Shown one piece after another: positions 1 through 8,580 of a stretch of 64,000 nt of DNA. How positions within the stretch are numbered: position 1 is the stretch's first letter; each line of letters begins with the position of its first letter. The position numbers and the translations under genes were made by a program. The DNA comes from Tardiphaga sp. 709 (GTDB lineage Bacteria > Pseudomonadota > Alphaproteobacteria > Rhizobiales > Xanthobacteraceae). The notes under the pieces were generated by a model. It saw only the letters and a list, made by a program, of their open reading frames with translations, ran no database searches and was not told where the DNA came from. The stretch is from NCBI RefSeq assembly GCF_032401055.1, contig NZ_CP135529.1, positions 3,594,501 to 3,658,500 of the forward strand, in the 5' to 3' direction.

Positions 1-214
1 AACGTTCGAGACGAACTTTATTGGTCTGTGATTTTCTCAGACAGTGAGATGCTAGCACAAATGTCGCAGCTGAAAAGCGCAACTAACGCTCGCGCAAACG
101 AAAGACGTCGCCGTCACGACGACATCCTGAAAAGAAATTTTGAGAGTTAGTTCCAGTAGCATGATGCAATTGGCGCATCGCACCGCATCATCGCACGATC
201 ACTGCTACGTTTTT

Positions 215-664
215 TTAAAGGCTGCCCTTGGTGAGATAGCGCCAGGCAACGGCCAGCAAGATCAACCCGATGAAGATCAGCGCGACCGGCAGCTTCTTCT
301 TTTCGCGCGGGGGCGGTGGCGTGTTGGGCTTGATCCGGCGAAAAGGCGTGACGTTGTTATTGTTGTCGTCGGGCATTGGTCTTGATCTCGAAGCCGTCTT
401 GATGATGGGCGCGATGCCGGTGCCGCCCATGCGGGAATAATAGCTGCGGTAGACAGTCTGGATGGTGGCTTCGGCCGCGGCTGGCTCGGATTGTTTGCCA
501 CGCGCCAGCAGCGCGAGATAGCCCGCGTAGAATGTCTGGGCTTCCTGCGGCAGCGCGTCGAGGCTTTTCAGCTTCGCCATCATCACCCAGGTCGCAAAAT
601 CCGCCCGCGCCTCGTCATTGGCACGCTTGGCAATTTCCAGATTGGAATCAGTGGTCGACGGCAT
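215..664 (-). CDS. hypothetical protein, C-terminal membrane anchor
   Basis: The product is about 149 residues and I do not recognise its family. The N-terminal half is alpha-helical and rich in Ala, Asp and Glu. The middle is a polar linker (DDNNNN, then NTPPPPREKKK). The C-terminus is a single hydrophobic segment, LPVALIFIGLILLAVAWRYL, followed by four residues. This is the layout of a tail-anchored protein, soluble part in the cytoplasm. An upstream in-frame ATG would add 15 residues; I chose the ATG at 664 because the sequence MPSTTDSN looks like a natural start. It is followed on the same strand by no clear partner. Function unknown. Confidence 0.6.
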   Translation of the reverse strand: MPSTTDSNLEIAKRANDEARADFATWVMMAKLKSLDALPQEAQTFYAGYLALLARGKQSEPAAAEATIQTVYRSYYSRMGGTGIAPIIKTASRSRPMPDDNNNNVTPFRRIKPNTPPPPREKKKLPVALIFIGLILLAVAWRYLTKGSL

Positions 665-765
665 CGTCAGTCTCGTACCCGCTTCGCCCGTGGATTGTCT
701 GCCCAACGCCCGATGATTTCAAGCGATGCGGGGCGGATCTGCATGCCTGCGGATCACAAACGACA

Positions 766-785
766 AGGCCGCCTGACGGCGGCCT
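766..785 (-). terminator. stem-loop downstream of tRNA-Gly
   Basis: AGGCCGCC and GGCGGCCT form a perfect 8-bp stem with a four-base loop, about 40 bp downstream of the tRNA on its strand. The transcript then reads TTGTCGTTTG, which is only moderately U-rich. A rho-independent terminator for the tRNA is likely but not certain. Confidence 0.55.
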
Positions 786-823
786 GCGATCGATAAAACT
801 GATGCCAAAAACCAGGAAAATTC

Positions 824-898
<75 letters not shown>

Positions 899-911
899 AT
901 CCGAGAAGACA

Positions 912-931
912 GGCGGCGATTGCTCGCCGCC
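912..931. repeat. GC-rich inverted repeat beside tRNA-Gly
   Basis: GGCGGCGA, loop TTGC, TCGCCGCC is a perfect 8-bp hairpin 14 bp upstream of the tRNA 5' end. No T-run follows on either strand. It could sit in the tRNA leader or be chance. The rest of 899-1196 shows nothing else I can support. Confidence 0.4.
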
Positions 932-1196
932 GACGCGCAGACCTATGCCAAATGCCGGTGGCGAATGCAACAGTTAGACTGCATCTCGGATCGCGGCGAG
1001 TTAATCGCGGTTTATGGCCCTTTGAGCCCGATTTTGCCCAGAAAACGGGTCAAAACAACCAAATGTCGCCTCCGGGGTCGAATCGGCCCCTGCCGGACCT
1101 ATTTCACCGGATTGCAAATTACTGTCACGAACGCCATTTAATCGCTCAGGCCATGCTAGAAGCAGCCAAATTTTTCAGACATCGAGCGAGGTTCAC

Positions 1197-2117
1197 GTGA
1201 CCATCATGGAACAGGGCGGCGCCGCGACGCCGCAGGCAGCAACCGCTCTCATCAAGGACACGACCACCCGCACATTCGTGCAGGACGTCATCGAGGAATC
1301 CAAGCGCCAGCCGGTCCTGATCGACTTCTGGGCGCCTTGGTGTGGTCCGTGCCGTCAGCTGACTCCTGTCATCGAAAAAGCCGTGACCGCCGCCAAGGGC
1401 AAGGTGAAGCTGGTCAAGATGAACATCGATGAGAATCCGGAGATTCCCGGCCAGATGGGCATCCAGTCGATCCCCGCCGTCATCGCCTTCGTCAACGGCC
1501 AGCCGGCCGATGGCTTCATGGGTGCGGTTCCAGAGAGCCAGGTCAATGCGTTCATCGACAAGCTGACAGCTGGCATGCCCGGCGCCGAGCCCACGGCAGC
1601 GGAATTGCTTCAGGAGGCTGAAGCGATTCTGGCTGAAGGCGATCCGGCGACCGCCGCCTCGATCTATGGCGAGGTGATTGCCGCCGATGCCGGCAATATC
1701 GCCGCCATTGCTGGCCTTGCCCGCTGTTACGTCGAGACCGGCGCCATCGAGCAGGCCAAGCAGACCCTTGAGCTCGTCCCGGCCGCGAAGCGTGAGGACG
1801 CTGCGGTCAAGGCCGTGCAGGCCAAGATCGATTTGGTCGAACAGGCCAGCGCGCTCGGTCCGGTCACCGAACTTGAACAGAAGGTCGCCGCGAATCCACT
1901 CGACCATCAGGCCCGCTTCGACCTTGCGATCGCGCTCAATGGCGCCAATCAACGCAGTGAAGCCACGGGTCACCTGCTCGAAATCGTCAAGCGCGACCGC
2001 AAATGGGATGACGACGGCGCCCGCAAGCAATTGATCCAGTTCTTCGACGCCTGGGGACCGACGGACGAGGCCACCGTTGACGGTCGCAGGCGGTTATCGA
2101 CTATCCTGTTCTCGTAA
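1197..2117 (+). CDS. cnoX: CnoX/YbbN-type thioredoxin-TPR co-chaperone
   Basis: The 306-residue protein has an N-terminal thioredoxin fold (about residues 20-130) with the active site WAPWCGPC, Cys49 and Cys52. The rest is helical TPR-like repeats (about 140-300). This architecture is that of CnoX/YbbN, which protects unfolded proteins from oxidation and hands them to GroEL and DnaK. E. coli YbbN lacks the CxxC pair; here it is intact, so a redox role is possible. I chose GTG 1197 because GCGAGG lies five bases upstream; the ATG at 1206 is poorly spaced. It heads a run of three co-oriented genes with the LON-domain and Trm112 proteins, consistent with protein quality control. Confidence 0.88.
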   Translation: MTIMEQGGAATPQAATALIKDTTTRTFVQDVIEESKRQPVLIDFWAPWCGPCRQLTPVIEKAVTAAKGKVKLVKMNIDENPEIPGQMGIQSIPAVIAFVNGQPADGFMGAVPESQVNAFIDKLTAGMPGAEPTAAELLQEAEAILAEGDPATAASIYGEVIAADAGNIAAIAGLARCYVETGAIEQAKQTLELVPAAKREDAAVKAVQAKIDLVEQASALGPVTELEQKVAANPLDHQARFDLAIALNGANQRSEATGHLLEIVKRDRKWDDDGARKQLIQFFDAWGPTDEATVDGRRRLSTILFS

Positions 2118-2147
2118 TTCTTCTCGCGTGACGAATCGGAACCGGAC

Positions 2148-2822
2148 ATGCCCATCAATGCCGACTATCGCGGGCCTGCCGAACTTCCCGAGGTGATCCC
2201 GGTCTTTCCGCTGCCGGGCGCGCTGCTGCTGCCGCGCGGCCAGATGCCGCTGAACATTTTCGAGCAGCGCTACCTCGCGATGATCGACGATTCGCTTCGC
2301 GACGGGCACCGGCTGATTGGCATGATCCAGCCCGATGCGGCGCATTCGCCGGATGAGGCCAAGCCGGTACTGTTCAAAGTCGGCTGTGTCGGGCGCATCA
2401 CCCAGCTCGCCGAATCCGGTGACGGCCGCTACATCCTCGAACTGACCGGCGTTTCCCGTTTCGAGGTGGTGCAGGAACTCTCGGTGCTGACCGCGTACAG
2501 GCAGTGCAAGGTCGACTACTTCCCCTTCATCGACGATTTCACGGCACGCAAGGGCGAAGATGATGTCGATCGGGCTGCGCTGCTCGCGGTGCTCACCGAC
2601 TTCCTCAAGGCCAACAACCTGAAAGTGGATTGGGAAGGCATCGACAAGGCTCCCAACGAGGCCCTGGTGAACGCGCTGGCGATGATGTCGCCCTATGGTC
2701 CCCCTGAGAAGCAGGCGATGCTCGAAGCCCCTGACCTTAAGACCCGCGCCGAGATCCTGATCGCTATCACTGAAATGGATCTGGCCAAGAAACGCACCAG
2801 CGGCGACCCACCGCTGCAGTAA
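2148..2822 (+). CDS. LON peptidase substrate-binding domain protein
   Basis: At 224 residues this is a stand-alone LON N-terminal domain, without the ATPase or protease parts of Lon. The family signature [20 protein letters not shown] is followed by IFEQRYLAM near the N-terminus, and [15 protein letters not shown] matches the second conserved block. Such proteins are common next to YbbN in alphaproteobacteria. They are thought to bind unfolded or degradable polypeptides, but the exact role is not established. The gene starts 30 bp after cnoX and is probably cotranscribed with it. Confidence 0.88.
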   Translation: MPINADYRGPAELPEVIPVFPLPGALLLPRGQMPLNIFEQRYLAMIDDSLRDGHRLIGMIQPDAAHSPDEAKPVLFKVGCVGRITQLAESGDGRYILELTGVSRFEVVQELSVLTAYRQCKVDYFPFIDDFTARKGEDDVDRAALLAVLTDFLKANNLKVDWEGIDKAPNEALVNALAMMSPYGPPEKQAMLEAPDLKTRAEILIAITEMDLAKKRTSGDPPLQ

Positions 2823-2869
2823 TTCTGATAAATAACCATGATCAACGACCGCATCACCGGAGCGCACCC

Positions 2870-3070
2870 ATGACCACACCGCCAATCGAGCGCGCCGAAA
2901 GCACCGTCGACGCCAAGCTGCTCGAGATTCTGGTCTGCCCGCTGACCAAGGGCCAACTCGAATTCGATGCCGCCCGTCAGGAGCTGATCTCGCGCCAGGC
3001 CAAGCTTGCTTATCCGATCCGTGATGGCATTCCGATCATGCTGCCGGAAGAAGCGCGGAAGATCGACTGA
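2870..3070 (+). CDS. Trm112 family protein (UPF0434)
   Basis: This 66-residue protein shows the Trm112/YcaR fold: [17 protein letters not shown], then [20 protein letters not shown]. Only one of the zinc-ligand cysteines of the eukaryotic family remains (VCPLT), as is usual for the bacterial short form. In other organisms Trm112 activates methyltransferases; in bacteria the partner is unclear. It ends the cnoX operon 47 bp after the LON-domain gene. Confidence 0.85.
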   Translation: MTTPPIERAESTVDAKLLEILVCPLTKGQLEFDAARQELISRQAKLAYPIRDGIPIMLPEEARKID

Positions 3071-3087
3071 ATTTCTGCTCTGGCAGC

Positions 3088-3417
3088 TCATGCCGGCGCA
3101 AATCTCAGGGCGACGATGCCCGCGACGATGAGGGCGACCCCGCCGCCGCGCAGCAGAGTCATCGACTCGCCAAACAGCACGCTTCCGAACAGGACCGTCC
3201 CGGCTGCACCGATCCCGACCCACACCGCGTAGGCGGATCCCACCGGCAGAACTTCCAGAACCCGACCGAGCAGATAGACGAACGCGGCGAGGAAAGTCAG
3301 CGACACGATGGTCCAGCCTGGTCGGGTATAGCCCGTGGCATATTTCATCGAGATCGCCCACCCCACATCCAGAAGCCCGGCCACGATCAGTAGCAGCCAT
3401 GCGACACCCTGGCTCAT
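3088..3417 (-). CDS. small multidrug resistance (SMR) transporter, SugE/Gdx-like
   Basis: The protein is about 109 residues with four hydrophobic helices. SugE/Gdx-type landmarks are GWAISMKYATGYTRP in helix 1 and loop, LPVGSAYAVWVGIGAAG in helix 3, and FGESMTLLRGGGVALIVAGI at the end. The family exports guanidinium or quaternary ammonium compounds in exchange for protons. The essential membrane Glu of helix 1 is replaced by Asp17 (GLLDVGW instead of GLLEVxW; codon GAT). I chose the ATG at 3417 because MSQGVAWLLL begins the first helix; a longer start adds 19 polar residues. It follows two glutathione transferase genes on the same strand, seven bases after the second. Confidence 0.85.
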   Translation of the reverse strand: MSQGVAWLLLIVAGLLDVGWAISMKYATGYTRPGWTIVSLTFLAAFVYLLGRVLEVLPVGSAYAVWVGIGAAGTVLFGSVLFGESMTLLRGGGVALIVAGIVALRFAPA

Positions 3418-3424
3418 GGCTGCC

Positions 3425-4123
3425 TCATGCTGCGATCTTGAGAAGATGTGCGTCGCGCTCAGCGAGGAATGCACGCAGCCGCTCGGCGTAGTCGGCCGTG
3501 ACGGCGTTCGCTACGCTCGGACGCCCGCGTAACGCTGCGCGCCATGCCCGAACCTTGGGTGTTTGGACGAAGACTTCCGTGTCAGCGATGGTATCGAACA
3601 CATCGAAGTAGCGGAAGATCGGCGCGTAAACCGCATCGACCATACTGAAGTGCTCCCCCGCGAAAAACGGCGCTGCGGTTAGCACGTTCTCGATACGACC
3701 GAATTTTCCGGCCAACATCTTCCGCTTCGCTTCATAGCCGTTCGCTTCGGTGGCCGTCTCGAATCCCCACAAATCCGCGAGGATCGACGAGCCGAACTCG
3801 ATCCAGCCACGGTGCGCGGCTCGTTCGAGCGGATCGGATGGGTGAAGCCGTACGCCCATCTGCGTTTCTTCGAGATATTCGCAGATCACCGCACTCTCGA
3901 AGAGCGCGGCAGCGTCATTGCCGTCGCGCCGGACAAGCAGAAGCGGAACCTTGCCCAGCGGCGAGACCGCATGGAACCAATCCGGCTTGTGCGCAAGATC
4001 GATATAGCACCGCTCGAAACGGGCGCCCTTTTCGGCAAGCACGATGGCCGCTCGCTGCACGTAAGGGCAGAGATGATGACTGACGAGCGTCAGTGCTGGC
4101 GCGCCTGGCTGATCCACGGTCAT
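3425..4123 (-). CDS. glutathione S-transferase family protein
   Basis: This 232-residue protein has an N-terminal thioredoxin-like domain, LVSHHLCPYVQRAAIVLAEK, where the CPYVQ motif is typical of Omega/GSTO-like or Zeta-type enzymes with a catalytic Cys. GKVPLLLV carries the cis-Pro that binds glutathione, and ALFESAVICEYLEE is the SNAIL-like motif. The C-terminal half is the helical domain. The start ATG overlaps the stop of the preceding transferase gene by four bases (ATGA), so the two are translationally coupled. The substrate is not apparent. Confidence 0.88.
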   Translation of the reverse strand: MTVDQPGAPALTLVSHHLCPYVQRAAIVLAEKGARFERCYIDLAHKPDWFHAVSPLGKVPLLLVRRDGNDAAALFESAVICEYLEETQMGVRLHPSDPLERAAHRGWIEFGSSILADLWGFETATEANGYEAKRKMLAGKFGRIENVLTAAPFFAGEHFSMVDAVYAPIFRYFDVFDTIADTEVFVQTPKVRAWRAALRGRPSVANAVTADYAERLRAFLAERDAHLLKIAA

Positions 4124-4746
4124 GCGCTCACCTTTATTCTCTCGGCGCGCATGGCCTGCTGCACAGCGGGCCGCGCTTCGACGCGGGCCATGAAGTCGCG
4201 CAGATGCGGAAAGTTGGACAGATCCACCTTGGTGAAGTTGGACCACCCGACGATCGTGAACAGATAGGCGTCGGCCACTGTGAAGCTTTCTCCGAGCAGG
4301 AACGGCCGGCCCGCCGCCAGATGGCGTTCGACGGACGCCAGCCGCTCTGCGATCTTTGCGCGTGCAACATCTCCCGCCTGCGCGCCATATTCGGGGTGAA
4401 ACAGCCACGGGCTGAACATCTTGTGGAGTTCGGTAGCAATGAAGTTGAGCCAGGATTGCAGCTCAACGCGTTGCGGTGTGCCGGCAGGCGGCGCCAGCCC
4501 GCTTTCGGGTTTGAGGTCCGCAAGGTATTGAACGATCGCGGTGCCCTCGGTCAGCACTGTGCCGTCATCGAGCGCCAGCGCCGGCACATAACCGTTCGGG
4601 TTCACCGCCGAATAGTCGCTACCCGCCTCGGTGACATGGGGCGACTTCCGGATATCCACCCGCACGAGTTCAAACGGAATACCGGCTTCGTTCGCAGCAA
4701 TGTGCGGCGAGAGCGAGCAGGTACCGGTGGCGTAATAGAGTTTCAT
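4120..4746 (-). CDS. glutathione S-transferase, GstA/Beta-like
   Basis: The 208-residue protein begins MKLYYATGTCSLSPHIAANE, the classic start of Beta-class bacterial enzymes with the Cys-Ser catalytic pair. NPNGYVPALALDDGTVLTEG holds the cis-Pro and glutathione-binding region. The C-terminal helical domain contains the conserved block ESFTVADAYLFTIVGW. An in-frame ATG 15 bases upstream is possible, but MKLYY is the family norm. It heads a minus-strand operon with the next transferase and the SMR transporter. It faces a LysR-type regulator across 138 bp, which may control it. Confidence 0.9.
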   Translation of the reverse strand: MKLYYATGTCSLSPHIAANEAGIPFELVRVDIRKSPHVTEAGSDYSAVNPNGYVPALALDDGTVLTEGTAIVQYLADLKPESGLAPPAGTPQRVELQSWLNFIATELHKMFSPWLFHPEYGAQAGDVARAKIAERLASVERHLAAGRPFLLGESFTVADAYLFTIVGWSNFTKVDLSNFPHLRDFMARVEARPAVQQAMRAERIKVSA

Positions 4747-4884
4747 GGCTGGATCTTTCATTGCATCCGTCGTGGGTTCGCTATCGCACGAGCAAGGTAG
4801 CGTCCGCGCAGGCGCAAGTCCCATTGGCATTTCGCCAGCGAGGCTTGCGTGACTGCAAGCAAACCCACTGCTATCTTCGTCAAC

Positions 4885-5826
4885 ATGGATGATTGGAACG
4901 AACTTCGGCTGGCGCTCGCCATCCAACGCGTGGGCAGTCTGACAGCGGCGGCGATCACACTCGGCGTAGATCACTCCACGGCCTTCCGCCGCCTGAAAGC
5001 GTTGGAGGGCAAGGTTGGCGTGCGCCTATTCGAACGACTTCCAGGCGGCGCCTACCAGGCGACCGAGGCCGGTGCGCGGATGGCTGCCGGCGCGGAGCGC
5101 ATGGAAGACGAGGCGCTGGCGCTCGATCGCGACATATCCGGTCGCGATCATCGTTTGTCGGGCCGCCTGACGGTCACGTCGTCGGAAACGCTGGCCTATA
5201 GCCGGCTGACGCCGCTTCTCGCCGCGTTCCAGCGGGCTCACCCCGGCATCGTCGTGGAGCTGGTGATCGAAAACCGTGTGCTGAGCCTGTCGCGCCGCGA
5301 AGCCGACATCGCATTGCGCCCTATCCGTCCGAAGGAAGGCGATCTTTGGGGACGCAGACTGTCGGCCATCGCGTGGGGGCTCTATGCCGCCCCTGCCTAT
5401 CTCGAGGCAATTGGCGGCCCGTTATCGAATCCATCCGAGATCGATCGCCATTCCTTGATCGGCTGGGACGAAACAACATCAGGCATCGCGGCTGCCGACT
5501 GGCTGTCACGCGCCGCGCCATCGAAGGCCTTCGTCTATCGGACGAACAGTCTGGTCAACCAGCTCGTCGCAGCGAAAGCCGGCATCGGGCTCGCGCTGAT
5601 GCCGTGCTATCTCGCGGATCACGACGCCGGGGTGGCGAGAGCACTGTCTGAGCCCCTCAAGGAACTCGAGGGTGAACTCTGGATCGTGACTCATGCGGAT
5701 TTGAAGAATACGGCGCGCGTCAGGGCCTTCTTCGATCTCGTCGGCGAAGGATTGATCCGCGAGCGCCCGCTGTTCGAAGGCGAGAAGAATCAGAAACCTT
5801 CCACGTTGAGCGGCGTAACCGCATGA
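4885..5826 (+). CDS. LysR-family transcriptional regulator
   Basis: The 313-residue protein starts with a winged helix-turn-helix (about residues 4-62; GSLTAAAITLGVDHSTAFRR and LEGKVGVRLFERLPGGAYQ). A LysR substrate-binding domain follows, from LSGRLTVTSSETLAYSRLTP to the C-terminus. Position and orientation suggest autoregulation and control of the divergent glutathione transferase operon in response to a small ligand; this is inference. I chose the ATG giving MDDWNELRLALA because the LysR helix begins there; a GTG 36 bases earlier is less likely. It ends eight bases before the stop of the convergent monooxygenase gene. Confidence 0.9.
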   Translation: MDDWNELRLALAIQRVGSLTAAAITLGVDHSTAFRRLKALEGKVGVRLFERLPGGAYQATEAGARMAAGAERMEDEALALDRDISGRDHRLSGRLTVTSSETLAYSRLTPLLAAFQRAHPGIVVELVIENRVLSLSRREADIALRPIRPKEGDLWGRRLSAIAWGLYAAPAYLEAIGGPLSNPSEIDRHSLIGWDETTSGIAAADWLSRAAPSKAFVYRTNSLVNQLVAAKAGIGLALMPCYLADHDAGVARALSEPLKELEGELWIVTHADLKNTARVRAFFDLVGEGLIRERPLFEGEKNQKPSTLSGVTA

Positions 5827-5834
5827 CGTGCTGA

Positions 5835-7055
5835 CTACAGCGCCTCGCCCTTCAATAGCCTTGGCACATCGCCTGACAATCCCGCCGCCTGCTTGATGAA
5901 CGCGCCCTTCAGCGGCGGCAGGCGATCGACGATGCCGAGACCGATGTCGCGGATGCTGCGCACGAAGGGCAGATCGTTCGAGAACAGGACGTTCAGCACG
6001 TTGGTGGCGACACCCATCGTCATGGTGTCGAAGCGGCGCCAGCGCTGGTAGCGCTCCAGCACATCGCTCTGGCCGAAATCCATGCCGAGCCTTGCAGCAT
6101 CGACGATGGTCTCTGCCAATGCCGCCACGTCCTTGAGACCCATATTGAGTCCCTGCCCCGCGATCGGATGGATCACATGTGCGGCGTCGCCGATCAGCGC
6201 TAACCGTTCGCCGATGAAGGAGCGCGCGACGAAGTAGCCGAGTGGAAATGCCCGCGGCTTATCGAGTGCTTTGACCTCGCCAAGGTGCAGGCCGAAGCGC
6301 TTCTCAAGCTCGGCATGGAATTCATCGTCCGGCAACGCAACGATGCGTGCGGCTTCCGTGCGCTTCTCGGTCCACACCAGCGACGAACGCTTGCCAGTCA
6401 AAGGCAGAATTGCAAACGGCCCGGCGGGCAGGAAGTGTTCTTCGGCACGTCCGTCATGATCGCGCTCATGACCGACGGTGACGACGATACCGGACTGGTC
6501 ATAGTCCCAGCCATGGGTCGCGATGCCCGCACGCTCACGTAGCTTCGAGCGCGCGCCATCGGCGGCGACAAGAAGTGCTGCTTCAATCACGCTGCCATCA
6601 CCGAGCGTGACGCTGACACCGTCGGCCCGTGAATCGAATGTCGTCACCGCAGTCGCACGCAGGTCGACGCCCGCCGCTTCGGCGCGGATCACCAGTTCGT
6701 CGATCAGCCGGCGATTTTCGACCATATGTGCGAACGGCTCGCCCGGCTCCACATGGCCGCCGAAGGTCAGGAAGGTCGGACGGGTGGCGTCTTCCAGCTT
6801 GGAATCGGTGACGACCATGTCGAGGATCGGCTGGCTTTCGGCAGCCACAGCATCCCAGACACCGAGAGCATCGAACAGCCGCCGACAGGCAGCAACGATG
6901 GCCGTGGCGCGCGGATCGCGGCTCGGCCTGGCCGCCAGCGCGGGATCGGCAACAATAATCGGCAGATCGGGGCCAAGCCCCTGCCGCAACGCCAGCGCCA
7001 ATGCCAGCCCGGCAAACGCTCCGCCGCCGATGACAATGCCTCGTTGTGCCGCCAT
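5835..7055 (-). CDS. FAD-dependent monooxygenase, UbiH/COQ6 type
   Basis: At 406 residues it is a typical group A flavin monooxygenase. The N-terminal Rossmann motif is IVIGGGAFAGLALALAL. The second FAD motif is LIGDAAHVIHPIAGQGLN followed by MGLKD, characteristic of ubiquinone-biosynthesis hydroxylases of the UbiH/UbiF/UbiL family. The middle DG-type motif appears as VAADGARSKLRE. The probable role is aromatic ring hydroxylation in ubiquinone synthesis. Which ring position cannot be told from the sequence. The ATG at 7055 places the Rossmann strand at residue 5, as expected. It is divergent from tesB. Confidence 0.88.
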   Translation of the reverse strand: MAAQRGIVIGGGAFAGLALALALRQGLGPDLPIIVADPALAARPSRDPRATAIVAACRRLFDALGVWDAVAAESQPILDMVVTDSKLEDATRPTFLTFGGHVEPGEPFAHMVENRRLIDELVIRAEAAGVDLRATAVTTFDSRADGVSVTLGDGSVIEAALLVAADGARSKLRERAGIATHGWDYDQSGIVVTVGHERDHDGRAEEHFLPAGPFAILPLTGKRSSLVWTEKRTEAARIVALPDDEFHAELEKRFGLHLGEVKALDKPRAFPLGYFVARSFIGERLALIGDAAHVIHPIAGQGLNMGLKDVAALAETIVDAARLGMDFGQSDVLERYQRWRRFDTMTMGVATNVLNVLFSNDLPFVRSIRDIGLGIVDRLPPLKGAFIKQAAGLSGDVPRLLKGEAL

Positions 7056-7197
7056 GATATCCGTTCTCGCTGTTGCCACGCGCTTATAGCTGGGCGAAAC
7101 AGGATCGCGAAACAAGGGCGGCAATGGGACCAGGGCCTCCACGGCCAAGGTCTTGGTAAACCTCCCTTAATATTGCCGCTGAGCGAAAGATGCCGAC

Positions 7198-8073
7198 ATG
7201 TCCAAGAGCCTGATCGATCTGATCGATATCCTCGATCTCGAGACCATCGAGGTGAACATGTTCCGCGGTCGCAGCCCGAAAACGCGCTGGCAGCGGGTGT
7301 TCGGCGGCCAGGTGATCGGCCAGGCCATGGTGGCTTCGTGCCGCACCGTCGAAAACCGCATGCCGCATTCGCTGCATTGTTATTTCATCCTGCCCGGCGA
7401 CCCGCAGATTCCGATCGTCTACGAGGTCGAGCGGCTGCGCGACGGCAAGAGCTATTCGACCCGGCGTGTCACCGCGATCCAGCATGGCCACGCGATCTTC
7501 TCGATGATGGTGTCGTTTCACGCCGAGGAGGAGGACTCGTTCAACCACCAGGATCCTATGCCGGACGTGCCACCGCCGGACAAACTCACTGCGGAAGAGC
7601 TCTCGAAACATCCGATTATCGAGAAGATGCCCGATTTCATCCGCCGTTATTACGAGTCCGACCGGCCGATCGAGCTACGTCCGGTCGAATTCCAGCGTTA
7701 TGCCGGCGAGAAGATTCCGGAGGGGCGGATTAATTTCTGGATTCGTACCGCCGCGAAGCTGCCGGACGATCCGGCACTCCATATGTGCGCGCTGGCCTAC
7801 GCGTCGGACTTTTCACTGCTCGATTCCATCATGGCCCGCTATGGCCGCACTTTGTTCGACGGGCAGGCAATGGCGGCCAGTCTTGACCACGCCATGTGGT
7901 TTCACCGCCCGTTCCGCGCCGACGAATGGCTGCTCTACAGCCAGGATTCGCCGAGCGCCCAGAACGGCCGTGGCCTCGCGCGCGGCCTGATCTTCAAGCC
8001 CGACGGCACGCTGGTGGCGACCGTGGCGCAGGAAGGCTCAGTACGCGAGCGACGCGAGAAGCCAGCGACGTAA
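7198..8073 (+). CDS. tesB: acyl-CoA thioesterase II
   Basis: The 291-residue protein is a double hotdog thioesterase. The first hotdog carries RVFGGQVIGQAMVASCRTV, and the second carries ALAYASDFSLLDSIM and LDHAMWFHRPFRADEWLLY. These are the conserved blocks of TesB, which hydrolyses medium- and long-chain acyl-CoA in the cytoplasm. Its length matches the family. It stands alone between the divergent monooxygenase and the first glnK. Confidence 0.93.
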   Translation: MSKSLIDLIDILDLETIEVNMFRGRSPKTRWQRVFGGQVIGQAMVASCRTVENRMPHSLHCYFILPGDPQIPIVYEVERLRDGKSYSTRRVTAIQHGHAIFSMMVSFHAEEEDSFNHQDPMPDVPPPDKLTAEELSKHPIIEKMPDFIRRYYESDRPIELRPVEFQRYAGEKIPEGRINFWIRTAAKLPDDPALHMCALAYASDFSLLDSIMARYGRTLFDGQAMAASLDHAMWFHRPFRADEWLLYSQDSPSAQNGRGLARGLIFKPDGTLVATVAQEGSVRERREKPAT

Positions 8074-8112
8074 GTCGCTTCGCTTCCAGTCCGGAATTAC
8101 TGCTTGCCGTCC

Positions 8113-8127
8113 TGGCGTGCAGTTGGC
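8113..8127 (+). promoter_or_regulatory. weak sigma-54-like -24/-12 element before first glnK
   Basis: TGGCGTGCAGTTGGC keeps the invariant GG and GC dinucleotides with ten bases between them but has three mismatches to TGGCAC-N5-TTGC. It lies about 115 bp upstream of the first glnK. Nitrogen control by RpoN/NtrC is normal for this gene family, which is the main reason to list it. Confidence 0.25.
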
Positions 8128-8241
8128 CCGCCCGAAGGCAGCGCCGGCGCCCAATTTCCACGCGTCGTGCCAACAGGGATGGCATAAAGTTGCGCGATTG
8201 CGTAAGCAGTGTCGTACACCGCCCCGAAGAGGAAGCCCTGC

Positions 8242-8580
8242 ATGAAGCTCGTGGTCGCGATCATCAAACCCTTCAAGCTCGATGAAGTGCGTCAGGCTTT
8301 GACGGCTATCGGCGTCCACGGCATGACGGTGACCGAAGTGAAAGGCTATGGCCGGCAGAAGGGCCATACCGAGATGTATCGCGGCGCCGAGTATATCGTG
8401 AATTTCCTACCCAAGCTGCGGCTCGAAATCGCTGTGGCATCCGATCTCGTAGCCAAGGCGGTCGAGGTCATCTCCACCGGAGCCCGGACCGGCCAGATCG
8501 GCGATGGCAAGATCTTCGTGACCCCGATCGACCACGCCCTGCGTATCCGCACCGGCGAGACCGACAGCGACGCGCTTTAG
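8242..8580 (+). CDS. glnK: PII nitrogen regulatory protein, first copy (GlnK/GlnB family)
   Basis: The 112-residue protein is a complete PII. The T-loop segment [15 protein letters not shown] carries the uridylylation Tyr51. The B-loop [10 protein letters not shown] (around residues 83-92) binds ATP, and the C-terminal RIRTGE is present. PII trimers sense 2-oxoglutarate, ATP and ADP and control ammonium uptake and assimilation. It is about 80 percent alike to the second copy by eye. Unlike that copy, no amtB follows: 469 bp of gene-free DNA lies before the next glnK. The ATG at 8242 is the family start. Confidence 0.93.
   Translation: MKLVVAIIKPFKLDEVRQALTAIGVHGMTVTEVKGYGRQKGHTEMYRGAEYIVNFLPKLRLEIAVASDLVAKAVEVISTGARTGQIGDGKIFVTPIDHALRIRTGETDSDAL

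Noticed and set aside
1-214. Possible gene or RNA at the left edge
   Set aside because: No coding signature, ribosome-binding site or stable RNA fold that I can support was found; it is probably flanking sequence of a gene outside the window.
1190-1201. TTCACGTGA at the cnoX start as a parS site
   Set aside because: Only the CACGTG core and its immediate flanks match; the outer arms fail in five or more positions.
8180-8193. TGGCATAAAGTTGC as a sigma-54 promoter for the first glnK
   Set aside because: GG and GC are separated by nine bases rather than ten, a spacing sigma-54 does not normally accept.
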